DNA of 64,000 bases from assembly GCA_934513685.1 (NCBI GenBank), contig CAKSWY010000012.1, positions 1-64,000 of the forward strand, written 5' to 3'. This document shows, one piece after another, positions 33,098-41,253 of this stretch. Source of the DNA: an uncultured Oscillospiraceae bacterium. GTDB lineage: Bacteria; Bacillota; Clostridia; Oscillospirales; Ruminococcaceae. The notes under the pieces are model-generated. The model was not told the DNA's origin. It did not search any database and worked only from the letters and a program-made list of their open reading frames with translations. The stretch's first letter is position 1; every line of letters starts with the position of its first letter. The translations under genes and the position numbers were made by a program.

Positions 33098-34555
33098 TCA
33101 ATACAGGCCGCTGAGCACGTTCAGCCGCTCAATGTCCGGATCTTCCGGGCCGGTCATGCTGCAGCCCTTGGCCTTGGCGTACTTGATGTAATCCACAATG
33201 CGGCGGGTAATGCGCTCGCCGGGGGCCAGAATGGGAATTCCCGGGGGATAGCACATGACAAACTCGCTGCAGATGTGGCCGGGGGTCCTGTCCAGCGGCA
33301 GCGACTCCTTCGGCGCATAAAAGGCCTCCTGAGGGCTGGCGTCCACCTGCGGCTCAATGTACTCCTGCCGCATCAGGCCGGCCGCGTCCGGCTCTTTGCC
33401 GAAGCGGCGGCGCACCTCCGCCAGCGCGCCCACCAGCCGCTCGATCTCCCGGGGCCGGTCGCCGATGGACAGATAGGCCAGAATGTTGCCCAGGTCGCCG
33501 AACTCGATCTGGATGTCGTACTCGTCCCGCAGCAGGTCATACACCTCAATGCCCGCCAGGCCGATGTCCAGCGTGTTCACCGACAGCTTGGTTTTGTCAA
33601 AGGCAAACACGCTGTCGCCGTTCACCAGCTCTTCCGAGAAGGCGTAGTAGCCGCCGATCTGGTTGATCTCGCTGCGGGCATAGTCGGCCATCTCCACCAC
33701 TTTGGCGAAGGATTCCCGCCCCCGCAGCGCCAGATTCCGGCGGGAAATGTCCAGGCTGGACAGCAAAAGGTAGCTGCCGCTGGTGGTCTGGGTCAGGTTG
33801 ATGATCTGCCGCACATGGCCTTCGCTCATGGCCGGGCCGGCCAGCAGCAGCGAGCTTTGGGTCAGGCTGCCGCCGGATTTGTGCATGGACACGGCGGCCA
33901 TATCCGCCCCCGCCGCCATGGCCGACACGGGCATATCCGCACCGAAATAAAAGTGGGTGCCGTGGGCCTCATCCGCCAGGCACAGCATACCGTTCTCGTG
34001 GGCCATCTTCACAATGGCCCGCAGGTCCGAGCAGATGCCGTAGTAGGTGGGGTTGTTCACCAGAACGGCCTTGGCGTCCGGGTTTTCCCGGATGGCCCGG
34101 GCCACATCCTCCCGGCGCATACCCAGCGGAATGCCCAGCCGGTCGTCGCAGGCGGGGTCCACATACACGGGCACGGCCCCGCACAGCACCATGGCCCCCA
34201 TCACGCTGCGGTGCACGTTGCGGGGCAGAATGATCTTCTCGCCCCGGCTGGCCGAGGACAGGATCATGGCCTGCACGGCGCTGGTGGTGCCGCCCACCAT
34301 CAAAAAGGCGTGGGCCGCGCCGAAGGCCTCAGCGGCCAGCTGCTCGGCATCCCGGATCACCGACACGGGGTGGCACAGGTTGTCCAGCGGCTTCATGGAG
34401 TTCACGTCCATGCGCACGCACTGTTCCCCCAGCAGGGCGGCCAGCTCCGGGTTGCCCCGGCCCCGCTTGTGGCCGGGCACATCAAAGGGCACCACCCGCT
34501 TTTTTTCAAATTCCTGAAGCGCCTCATAGATGGGCGCGCGTTCCTGGGAAAGCAT
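33098..34555 (-). CDS. speA: Arginine decarboxylase (Orn/Lys/Arg class, fold I)
   Basis: This 485-residue PLP enzyme is of the short Bacillus SpeA type. The PLP lysine is in VSMHKSGGSLTQSS (about Lys228), preceded by the ADEAHGTHF aspartate block, and the C-terminal domain carries FVMCYPPGIPILAPGE. Arginine is favoured as substrate over lysine or ornithine because agmatinase lies in the same operon. It starts 36 bases after speD. Confidence 0.9.
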   Translation of the reverse strand: MLSQERAPIYEALQEFEKKRVVPFDVPGHKRGRGNPELAALLGEQCVRMDVNSMKPLDNLCHPVSVIRDAEQLAAEAFGAAHAFLMVGGTTSAVQAMILSSASRGEKIILPRNVHRSVMGAMVLCGAVPVYVDPACDDRLGIPLGMRREDVARAIRENPDAKAVLVNNPTYYGICSDLRAIVKMAHENGMLCLADEAHGTHFYFGADMPVSAMAAGADMAAVSMHKSGGSLTQSSLLLAGPAMSEGHVRQIINLTQTTSGSYLLLSSLDISRRNLALRGRESFAKVVEMADYARSEINQIGGYYAFSEELVNGDSVFAFDKTKLSVNTLDIGLAGIEVYDLLRDEYDIQIEFGDLGNILAYLSIGDRPREIERLVGALAEVRRRFGKEPDAAGLMRQEYIEPQVDASPQEAFYAPKESLPLDRTPGHICSEFVMCYPPGIPILAPGERITRRIVDYIKYAKAKGCSMTGPEDPDIERLNVLSGLY

Positions 34556-34591
34556 CTGTTTTTTCTCCTCCCCTTCCGCCAGGCGGCCGTC

Positions 34592-35350
34592 TCAGTAAAT
34601 GTTCCGGCCGCTGTAAATCTCAATCATTTCCCGCCGCAGGTTCTCCATAATTTCCAGGCGTTCCTGCGGGGGCAGCTCATACACATCGGTTTTGAACAGA
34701 TAGTTCTGCAGGTCGATCTCCTTGAGCATCATGCGGGTGTGGAACAGGTTTGCCGCATACAGGTTCATGTCCACCGCGTCGTAGCGCAGCAGGGTCTTGG
34801 GGTCAATGTAGTTCTGAATGGAGGCCACCTCATGGTCCAGAAACAGCTTTTTGCCGTTCATGTCCCGGGTGAAGCCCCGCACCCGGTAGTCCATGGTGAT
34901 GATGTCGGAATCAAAGGATCCGATCAGGTAGTCCAGCGTGGAAAGCGGGGTGATCTCCCCGCAGGTGGCCACGTCGATGTCCACCCGGAAGGTGGCCAGG
35001 CAGGTCTCGGGGTGATACTCCGGGTAGGTATGAACCGTGACATGGCTCTTGTCCAGATGGGCCAGCTGCGTCTCCCCCACCGGGATCATGGAGCCTTCGG
35101 CGATGAGAATGGTCACCGAAGCGCCCTGGGGGTCGTAATCCTGCCGGGCAATGTTCAGCACCTTGGCGCCGATCATGTCCGTCAGGGTGGTCAGAATGTT
35201 GGTGAGGCGCTCGGAGTTGTACTGCTCGTCAATGTAGGCGATGTAGTCCCGCTGTTCCCGGGCGGTTTTGGCGTAGCATACGTCGTAAATGTTGAAGCTG
35301 AGGGCCTTGGTCAGGTTATTGAAGCCGTAGAGCTTGAGCTTTTCTCCCAT
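34592..35350 (-). CDS. speD: S-adenosylmethionine decarboxylase proenzyme
   Basis: This 252-residue protein is of the larger (E. coli-like) prokaryotic SpeD type. The self-cleavage site is at K-S in LDKSHVTVHTYPE; Ser near 102 would become the pyruvoyl group. The product, decarboxy-SAM, feeds speE. AAAGGGG precedes the ATG at 35350. As the first gene of the operon it lies directly behind the structured leader, so the attenuator sets expression of all six genes. Confidence 0.93.
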   Translation of the reverse strand: MGEKLKLYGFNNLTKALSFNIYDVCYAKTAREQRDYIAYIDEQYNSERLTNILTTLTDMIGAKVLNIARQDYDPQGASVTILIAEGSMIPVGETQLAHLDKSHVTVHTYPEYHPETCLATFRVDIDVATCGEITPLSTLDYLIGSFDSDIITMDYRVRGFTRDMNGKKLFLDHEVASIQNYIDPKTLLRYDAVDMNLYAANLFHTRMMLKEIDLQNYLFKTDVYELPPQERLEIMENLRREMIEIYSGRNIY

Positions 35351-35406
35351 GGCGGTGTTTCCCCTTTGTTCTTGTAATCGGCCTGAAAACGGCGCTGCCG
35401 GCAAAT

Positions 35407-35438
35407 AAAAAAGCGATGCGCCAAAACGGCGCATCGCT
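35407..35438 (-). terminator. Intrinsic terminator in the leader of the polyamine operon
   Basis: On the minus strand AGCGATGCGCC-GTTTT-GGCGCATCGCT is a perfect 11-bp stem followed by six Ts. It lies 57 bases before the speD ATG and about 340 nt after the transcription start, so it must be bypassed for the operon to be expressed. Confidence 0.9.
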
Positions 35439-35523
35439 GCAAAACGTTCTCTCATCCTGGCGGGCGGTAGGCCCCCGGCGCACTGCGCGCCTCGGGCTGC
35501 GGCCCCCTGTGGGCTGCGATGAG
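35439..35523 (-). ncRNA. Candidate riboswitch/attenuator domain upstream of speD
   Basis: The RNA segment CUCAUC (35518-35523) can pair with GAUGAG (35451-35456) to close a GC-rich domain holding several hairpins, including GGCGC-GCAGU-GCGCC. The overlapping segment CAUCGC (35516-35521) can instead pair with GCGAUG in the first arm of the terminator (35432-35437), extended by two more pairs past an A-A mismatch. The two pairings exclude each other, the logic of a riboswitch expression platform. I do not recognise a known riboswitch class. Confidence 0.55.
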
Positions 35524-35651
35524 GATTCATTCAGAGTCTATATAGCAAATATTACTTTTACTACTCTTATTGACTGTTTTACAAGTTGATACGCACCGTT
35601 TGTGCGCTGGTTATAAAGTAACCAACTCATAAAATTGAGCTTTTAACTCAA

Positions 35652-35768
35652 TCAATAATGGCGGCGGCTGGCCGCCCATCGGCAGTTGACCCGGCTGTCC
35701 GTATGGCCTTGACCCGATCCGTTCGGGTGGTCAGTAAAGATATTTGCATGGATACTCTGTTTCCTCAT
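35652..35768 (-). other. Possible upstream reading frames in the polyamine leader
   Basis: A 38-codon frame starts 9 nt after the predicted transcript start (MRKQSIHANIF..., ending CRWAASRRHY); a second 33-codon frame overlaps it from 35749 (MQISLLTTRTDRV...). Neither has a strong ribosome site. The first is rich in Arg and His near its end, as in the polyamine-sensing leader peptide SpeFL, but no sequence relation is claimed. Between 35560 and 35650 three small hairpins follow each other. Confidence 0.3.
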
Positions 35769-35783
35769 ATCACATACAGATAA

Positions 35784-35813
35784 AGTATAGCGAGATTTGA
35801 GGTGGGTTGTCAA
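35784..35813 (-). promoter_or_regulatory. Sigma-A promoter of the polyamine operon
   Basis: TTGACA (35808-35813) and TATACT (35784-35789) with an 18-base spacer on the minus strand. Transcription would begin near 35777, leaving a leader of about 430 nt before speD. Confidence 0.82.
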
Positions 35814-35906
35814 CATTTTTCTTTTGAGGTTTTTGTAAAATTCGTGCAAAAGCCTCCGCAACGCTCTGCTGCACCCGGCCTCTCGCAAACAGGCCGGGCG
35901 GTGTTT

Positions 35907-37295
35907 TCAGTACTCCAGTTCTTCCAGCTTCAGCAGCGCCAGAATGTAGATCTTCAGCGCCGCCAGCAGGTGCTCAAAGTTTGCGCCCTCGTTCGCGCCG
36001 TGCATAGGGCCGGCAAAGTCCGGCAGCACCGCGTTCTGATCCTCGGGGCCAAAGCTCACCGCCAGCGGGAAGTGCCGGGCGTAGGTGCCGCCGCCCATGG
36101 TAAAGGGCCTGGCTTCCTCGCCGGTCACCTGGCAGTAGGCCGCCATCAGTGCCTGAATGGGGGCCGCGTCCACTCCGATGTAGAAGGGCTCGTTCACGTG
36201 GTCCATGCACACCGTGCCCGCGTCCCCGGCCGCCTTGCGCAGGGCGGCCTCCAGCACTTCGCCGTTGGTGCTGGTGGGGAAACGGCAGTCCACCGTCTGG
36301 CGCAGAGCGCCGTTCTCCATGCAGATCACGCCGCCCACCACCGTCAGCGGGTCAAACAGGCCGTCGTCCGCCTGAATGCCCAGGCCGGTGCCGTCCCAGG
36401 CACTGTGCAGTTTGTGCAGCAGCTGCAAAAAGGCCCGCTCGGCCTCGTTGCCGATGCCGTTTGCCAGCAGGTAGTCCACCACCAGGCCGATGGCGTTCAC
36501 CGTGCCCTGGGGCATGGCCGCATGGCCGCTCTTGCCCCAGCCGCGCACCCGAACGCCACCGGCTTCCTGCTCCAGCGTAATGCCCTCGGCCACGGGCAGG
36601 GCCGCCCGCTCGGCCCGGATGAGGGCGCTGGCCCGGTCGGGCACCGCATTGCGGGCCACACCGCCCTCAAAGTCCAAGATGTCCCCGTTCAGCACCGGGC
36701 TGAGCAGATCTGCCTCAAACTGGCCCTTCTCGCCGTTGCACAGCGGGAACTCCGCGTCCGGCGTAAAGCAAAACACCGGGGGCTTTTCGTGGGCGTTGTA
36801 CCACGCCACGTCCTGCATATTCGTCTCTTCGTTGCAGCCCAGCAGCGCCCGCACCGGGTAGCGCAGCGGCCCGGCCTCGTCCTTCAAAAATTTCAGCGCG
36901 TACAGGCACAGCACCGAGGGGCCTTTGTCGTCCGCCACGCCCCGGCCCAGCAGCCAGCCGTCCCGCACCCGCAGGGTAAAGGGGTCGGCGTCCCAGCCGT
37001 TGCCCTGGGGCACCACGTCCAGATGGGTGATGGTGGCCAGATACTTCTCCTTCTCCGCGCCGGGCACGTCCGCCCAGCCGATGTGGCCTTCCCCCTCTCC
37101 GGGGGTAAGGCCCAGCTCGTCCGCGATGGCCAGCGCCTCATCCAGCGCCGCCCGCGGCCCAGGGCCGAAGGGCGCTCCCGGGGCGGCAGGGCCTTCCACG
37201 CTGGGCACTGCCACCAGCCGCCCGATGTCCCGCAGGATGTTCTCCCGCTGGGCCTGTACGAATTGGTCGATCCGCTCGTTCCACTTGTTTTCCAT
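35907..37295 (-). CDS. Sapep/PepV-type Mn- or Zn-dependent dipeptidase (M20 family)
   Basis: This 462-residue M20 peptidase shows ATITHLDVVPQGNGW with the first metal ligands (His/Asp near 88-90), GRGVADDKGPSVLCL, the catalytic GCNEETNM and a C-terminal FTMGGGTYARHFP followed by the last metal His. This set is that of the Sapep/PepV dipeptidases, which split dipeptides after import. GGAGG precedes the ATG. The window also contains a peptide ABC transporter and CstA that could supply its substrates. Confidence 0.9.
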   Translation of the reverse strand: MENKWNERIDQFVQAQRENILRDIGRLVAVPSVEGPAAPGAPFGPGPRAALDEALAIADELGLTPGEGEGHIGWADVPGAEKEKYLATITHLDVVPQGNGWDADPFTLRVRDGWLLGRGVADDKGPSVLCLYALKFLKDEAGPLRYPVRALLGCNEETNMQDVAWYNAHEKPPVFCFTPDAEFPLCNGEKGQFEADLLSPVLNGDILDFEGGVARNAVPDRASALIRAERAALPVAEGITLEQEAGGVRVRGWGKSGHAAMPQGTVNAIGLVVDYLLANGIGNEAERAFLQLLHKLHSAWDGTGLGIQADDGLFDPLTVVGGVICMENGALRQTVDCRFPTSTNGEVLEAALRKAAGDAGTVCMDHVNEPFYIGVDAAPIQALMAAYCQVTGEEARPFTMGGGTYARHFPLAVSFGPEDQNAVLPDFAGPMHGANEGANFEHLLAALKIYILALLKLEELEY

Positions 37296-37322
37296 CTGTC
37301 GCTGCCTCCTGCCGCCGGGCGG

Positions 37323-37351
37323 TGGAAAAATCCCCGCCGGGCTGATATACT
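37323..37351 (+). promoter_or_regulatory. Promoter of the NusG-domain-II gene
   Basis: TGGAAA (37323-37328), 17-base spacer, TATACT (37346-37351). Confidence 0.6.
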
Positions 37352-37423
37352 AATAGAGATTGTTGAGCTTATTTTGTGCGGCGCGCCCCGAAAAAAGGCC
37401 GCCGGAATGACGCGAGGAATTTC

Positions 37424-37780
37424 ATGCAGCAAAAAAATCGGCGCGGTCTGCGCCAGAATCTCATCTTTGCCGCCCTGGTGCTGGCTCTGGCTGCCGGGCT
37501 GGCCCTGTGGCGGCAGGCCACCGCCGCTCCGGCCCCGGTGGCCCAGCTGGACTACACCGGCGGCCAGATGACCATCGCCCTGGACCGGGACGCCACCTAC
37601 GACATCGTCAGCGGCGACTACACCATTCACCTGCAGGTGCAGAACGGGGCCATCCGGTTTGTGGATTCCCCCTGCCCGGACCATTTGTGTGAGAATTTCG
37701 GCTGGCTGAGCCGCGCCGGCGACTGGGCCGCCTGCCTGCCCGCCAAGGCCTCCCTCACGCTGCTGGAGCCCGGCCGCTGA
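37424..37780 (+). CDS. NusG domain II-containing membrane-anchored protein
   Basis: This 118-residue protein has one N-terminal transmembrane helix (residues 10-28) and an extracytoplasmic NusG-II-type beta domain, recognisable by the IVSGDYTIHLQVQNGAIRF core and the Cys-containing segment SPCPDHLCENFGWL. In related Firmicutes such genes are followed by a Gx-type transporter subunit; here a dispersed repeat follows instead, so the usual partner is absent. GAGGA precedes the chosen ATG; a 16-residue longer N-terminus is possible but less likely. Function unknown. Confidence 0.75.
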   Translation: MQQKNRRGLRQNLIFAALVLALAAGLALWRQATAAPAPVAQLDYTGGQMTIALDRDATYDIVSGDYTIHLQVQNGAIRFVDSPCPDHLCENFGWLSRAGDWAACLPAKASLTLLEPGR

Positions 37781-37818
37781 GCCGCGTGTTCACAGCCCCG
37801 TTTTCCAGTTCGATTATA

Positions 37819-37855
37819 CCCCCGCCCCCGCCGCTTTTGCAAGGGCGGGGGCTTT
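37819..37855 (+). terminator. Terminator of the NusG-domain-II gene
   Basis: CCCCCGCCC (37819-37827) pairs with GGGCGGGGG (37843-37851), followed by CTTTG. Confidence 0.65.
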
Positions 37856-37868
37856 GTGATGGCAGCTT

Positions 37869-37985
37869 TAGGCTTCCCCTCGAGGGGAAGCTGGCGGCGT
37901 TAGCCGACGGATGAGGTGGCACCTTACTGCCGCAGCTCGCTTATGGCAGTGATAAGGCACATAATCCTGCCCCGTCCTGACACCC
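37869..37985 (+). repeat. Dispersed structured repeat, copy E
   Basis: Palindrome GCTTCCCCTCGAGGGGAAGC (37872-37891), second hairpin with GTTA loop (GGCGGC/GCCGAC, partly mismatched), GGATGAGGTGGCA, and a longer tail (CAGCTCGCTTATGGC, ATCCTGCCCCG) shared with copy F. Confidence 0.85.
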
Positions 37986-37986
37986 C

Positions 37987-38036
37987 AAAAAAGCACGAAA
38001 ACCGCGCCACGGCCTATCTTGCCGGGGAGCGGTTTT
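37987..38036 (-). terminator. Probable terminator of the C45 gene
   Basis: AAAACCGC (37998-38005) pairs with GCGGTTTT (38029-38036); on the minus strand a run of Ts follows a few bases later (CTTTTTT). Confidence 0.5.
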
Positions 38037-38070
38037 ATTTTATGCAAGTTCTTGCTTTATTACCCGGCGC

Positions 38071-39162
38071 TTATTCCTCGTTCAGTCCGGCATGGCGCAG
38101 GTTCATGCAGGGGTTGCCGATGGTGGTCCACAGCTCAAAGTCCTCCAGGGTGCACACCGTGCAGGAAACCGTCGTGGCCAGCACGTCGTCATGAGGGTGG
38201 CGGCAGATGCAGTTCGGCTCATACTTGTGGTCGCTCATGATGCGGTACAGATCCTGGAAACGCAGCTTGCCATAGCGCTTCTCGATCATCTCGCCAATGC
38301 GCTGGTAGCGCTTGTGGGTGGAGGGATACTCCTCCTCGGGCGGGTTCAGCACCTTCATCTGGTCGCTGACCATATGGTTGGTGCGGTACAGCACACCGCG
38401 ACCCTCGTCCTTTTCCACATACATGTCGTCGGCGGTCATCTCCAGCACATAGGCTTCCTTGGGGTCCGCCACAATCACATTCAGGCCGTTCATGCGGGGG
38501 GCCGTGCGGCAGAACTCCACCGCCTCGGCGGCCGTTTTGCAGCTGGTCAGCAACACCCGCACGTTCAGGAAGATGTCCGCTTCCTCCACCCGGTCAACAC
38601 GGGTGGGGTCCTTTTCCGACCAGAAGCCGGTGGTGGTCACCGCCAGGCCGTAGCTGTTCATGCCCACGGCAGGGAAGGTCACGGTGCCGGAGCCGCTCAC
38701 TTCCAGAATCTGCAGCCCATCCGGGTAGGTGCGCTTGATGAGCGCCTGCTCCATGGCAGGGCTGCCCATGTCCCGGTTTTTGATCACGTAGGTGCAGCCG
38801 TCGGCCGTTGCCGGGGCGCGCACACACAGCATGCTGCACTCCTGGGTGATGCAGGTAAACTTGTCGGCCAGGAAATAGGCGGGAATGTTCAGCATCAGGA
38901 TCTCCTCAAAGGGGATTCCGCTGCCCTCAGCAATGCCCTGCAGCTCCTCATACATATCATGGCGGTTCTTTTCAAAGAAGCGAATGTTCTTGTTCACGAA
39001 CTCCCGATAGGCCTTCTCGTCCACATGTTCCCGCTCCATTTTCTCATACACGCGGGCCAGATTGCGCTGAATGCCCTCCTTCAGCTCCCGGCCCATCTGA
39101 ACGCCCTGTTCAAACGGCGTGCCGGAAACCTCACAGAACGAATGCTCATATTGCGAATTCAT
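38071..39162 (-). CDS. C45-family autoproteolytic acyltransferase/hydrolase
   Basis: This 363-residue Ntn-hydrolase-fold protein resembles the acyl-CoA:6-aminopenicillanic acid acyltransferase group. Marks are FEQGVQMGRELKEGI at the N-terminus, IAEGSGIPFEEILMLN, the segment ECSMLCVR (near 104-110) where autoproteolysis would expose the nucleophilic Cys, and NRDMGSPAM with the catalytic Asn/Asp region. Members remove or transfer acyl groups on amino-acid amides. It lies 82 bases after the last gene of the peptide ABC operon and could be its final member. AGGAGGAG fixes the ATG at 39162. Confidence 0.82.
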   Translation of the reverse strand: MNSQYEHSFCEVSGTPFEQGVQMGRELKEGIQRNLARVYEKMEREHVDEKAYREFVNKNIRFFEKNRHDMYEELQGIAEGSGIPFEEILMLNIPAYFLADKFTCITQECSMLCVRAPATADGCTYVIKNRDMGSPAMEQALIKRTYPDGLQILEVSGSGTVTFPAVGMNSYGLAVTTTGFWSEKDPTRVDRVEEADIFLNVRVLLTSCKTAAEAVEFCRTAPRMNGLNVIVADPKEAYVLEMTADDMYVEKDEGRGVLYRTNHMVSDQMKVLNPPEEEYPSTHKRYQRIGEMIEKRYGKLRFQDLYRIMSDHKYEPNCICRHPHDDVLATTVSCTVCTLEDFELWTTIGNPCMNLRHAGLNEE

Positions 39163-39184
39163 TGTTTCTCCTCCTATTCCCATG

Positions 39185-39216
39185 GCCCCGGCGCGCACTG
39201 CGCCGGGGCGCTTTTT
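39185..39216 (+). terminator. Hairpin between the ABC operon and the C45 gene
   Basis: GCCCCGGCG (39185-39193) pairs with CGCCGGGGC (39201-39209). The T-run (39212-39216) is on the plus strand, antisense to both genes; in the sense direction no T-tract follows, so it may act as an RNA-stabilising stem. Confidence 0.45.
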
Positions 39217-39244
39217 AACAAAACAGCCAGACTTTGCCGCCCAG

Positions 39245-40246
39245 TCAGGGCTGCGCGGCCGGAGTCTTTTCCTCACACAGCAGGCACCGGCACAGATGGC
39301 CGCAGCCGCTCACGTCCCGCTCCTGCGGCACCTCGCTGGCGCACCGCTCCTGCACCGCATAGCACCGGGTGTGGAAGGGGCAGCCCGAGGGCACCGCAAT
39401 GGGGCTGGGCAGCTCGCCCTTCAGCACAATGCGCTGCGCCTGCGCATCCGGGTCCGGCAGGGGCACCGCCGAGAGCAGTGCCCGCGTATAGGGGTGGGCG
39501 GGGTTGGAGAACAGCTCCTCGGTGGGCGCATACTCCACCACCCGGCCCAGATACATCACCGCCACATTGGTGGAGATGTGCCGCACCACGCGCAGATCGT
39601 GGGAAACGAACACCAGCGCAATTCCCAGCTGGCGCTGCAGCTTCATCAGCAGGTTGATGATCTGCGCCTGAATGGATACGTCCAGCGCCGAAACGCATTC
39701 ATCACACACGATCAGTTTGGGGTCCACCGCCAGGGCGCGGGCAATGCACAGGCGCTGGCGCTGGCCGCCCGAAAACTCGTGGGGGAACTTTCGAACACTG
39801 TCGGCGGGCAGGCCCACCAGCTCCAGCAGCTCCAGCACGCGGCGTTTGGCCGCCTCGCCCCTGGCCAGGCCGTGAATGGTCAGCGGCTCGGTGAGCATAT
39901 CGCCCACCCGCTGGCGGGGGTCCAGGCTGGCGTAGGGGTCCTGAAAGATGATCTGGATGTCCCGGCGCATCCGGCGCAGCTCCGCCTTATTCGCCGTGGT
40001 CATGTTTTTGCCCTCAAACAGCACCTCGCCGCCGGTGGGCTCGATCAGGCGCAGCATCACCCGAGCCAGGGTGGATTTGCCGCAGCCGCTCTCGCCCACA
40101 ACGCCCAGGGTCTCCCCTGCGCGCACGGTCAGGCTCACATCGTCCACCGCCTTCACGTAGCGGGTGTTCCGGCCCAGCAGGCCCCCACGCACGGGGAACC
40201 ACTCTTTTACGTGCCGGGCCTCCAGCAAAACCGGATGCTCACTCAT
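39245..40246 (-). CDS. Oligopeptide/dipeptide ABC transporter ATP-binding protein (OppF/DppF type)
   Basis: This 333-residue ATPase has Walker A GESGCGKST (near 55), the signature FSGGQRQRLCIARAL (near 153), Walker B LIVCDECVSALD and the C-terminal oligo_HPY extension (PYTRALLSAVP) typical of Opp/Dpp ATPases. The tail contains several cysteines (CPFHTRCYAV, CLLC). Its start overlaps the stop of the preceding ATPase gene by eight bases. It forms the second ATPase of a complete importer encoded on the minus strand from 44719 to 39245. Confidence 0.94.
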   Translation of the reverse strand: MSEHPVLLEARHVKEWFPVRGGLLGRNTRYVKAVDDVSLTVRAGETLGVVGESGCGKSTLARVMLRLIEPTGGEVLFEGKNMTTANKAELRRMRRDIQIIFQDPYASLDPRQRVGDMLTEPLTIHGLARGEAAKRRVLELLELVGLPADSVRKFPHEFSGGQRQRLCIARALAVDPKLIVCDECVSALDVSIQAQIINLLMKLQRQLGIALVFVSHDLRVVRHISTNVAVMYLGRVVEYAPTEELFSNPAHPYTRALLSAVPLPDPDAQAQRIVLKGELPSPIAVPSGCPFHTRCYAVQERCASEVPQERDVSGCGHLCRCLLCEEKTPAAQP

Positions 40247-41240
40247 GGTTTGCGCCCTCCTCTCCCCACTGCGGGGTGTACTTCCAGCATTTCACCACAC
40301 GGCCGTCCTCCAGTTGAAGGGTCGGGGGTTCTTTTTCTTTGCAGATTCTGCCGCACTCGCCACAGCGGTTGCTGAAGGCGCAGCCCGCCGGCAGGTTGTA
40401 AATGCTGGGCACCGCCCCCTCAATGGTCTGCAGATCGCCTTCGGTGCGCCCCACCTTGGGAATGGAATTGAGCAGCCCCTTGGTGTAGGGGTGCAGCGGG
40501 TCATGGAACAGCTGCCGCACCGGCGCCTTTTCCACAATGTGGCCGCAGTACATCACGGCCACTGTGTCCACCATGGAGGCGATCACGCCCAGGTCGTGGG
40601 TGATGAGAATGATGGAGGTGCCCATCTTCCGGTTCAGCTCCTTCAGCAGATCCAGAATCTGGGCCTGAATGGTCACATCCAGGGCGGTGGTCGGCTCATC
40701 GGCAATGAGTACCTCCGGGTCGCACAGCAGCGCCATGGCGATCATGGCGCGCTGGCGCATACCGCCGGAAAGCTCAAAGGGATATTGCTTCAGCCGGGTC
40801 TCCGGGCTGGGAATGCCCACGGTGCGCAGCATTTCAATGACCTGCTTATCCGCCTCGGCCCGGCTGACCTTTTTGTGCAGCCGCACCACTTCGCCCAGCT
40901 GGTTGCCGATGGTGTACAGCGGGTTCAGGCTGACCATCGGCTCCTGAAAGATCATGGAGATGCGGTTGCCCCGGCAATGGCACATCTCCTGTTCGGATTT
41001 GGTCAGCAGCTCTTCGCCGTCCAGCTTGATGCTGCCGCGGATCTGCGCCGGGGGCGAGGGCAGCAAGCGCAGAATGCTCTTGGAGGTCACGCTCTTGCCG
41101 GAGCCGGATTCGCCCACCAGGCCCAGCTTTTCGCCCTTGGCCAGCGCAAAGCTCACACCGCTCACCGCGGCCGCGCTGCCATACTTGGTTTTAAAGGTAA
41201 CGGTCAAATCGTTTACTTCCAATACAGGCCGTTCGCTCAT
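40239..41240 (-). CDS. Oligopeptide/dipeptide ABC transporter ATP-binding protein (OppD/DppD type)
   Basis: This 333-residue ATPase has Walker A GESGSGKSV (near 41), signature LSGGMRQRAMIAMAL and Walker B LIADEPTTALD, plus the oligo_HPY tail with a four-cysteine cluster (CAFSNRCGECGRIC) that in this family may hold an Fe-S cluster or zinc. AAGGAGG sets the ATG at 41240. It lies between the second permease and the partner ATPase. Confidence 0.94.
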   Translation of the reverse strand: MSERPVLEVNDLTVTFKTKYGSAAAVSGVSFALAKGEKLGLVGESGSGKSVTSKSILRLLPSPPAQIRGSIKLDGEELLTKSEQEMCHCRGNRISMIFQEPMVSLNPLYTIGNQLGEVVRLHKKVSRAEADKQVIEMLRTVGIPSPETRLKQYPFELSGGMRQRAMIAMALLCDPEVLIADEPTTALDVTIQAQILDLLKELNRKMGTSIILITHDLGVIASMVDTVAVMYCGHIVEKAPVRQLFHDPLHPYTKGLLNSIPKVGRTEGDLQTIEGAVPSIYNLPAGCAFSNRCGECGRICKEKEPPTLQLEDGRVVKCWKYTPQWGEEGANHE

Positions 41241-41253
41241 GGTCGGCACCTCC

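Noticed and set aside
33275..35377. A 700-codon plus-strand frame across the polyamine operon
   Set aside because: Antisense shadow of speA and speD, rich in His/Gln/Val with no domain.
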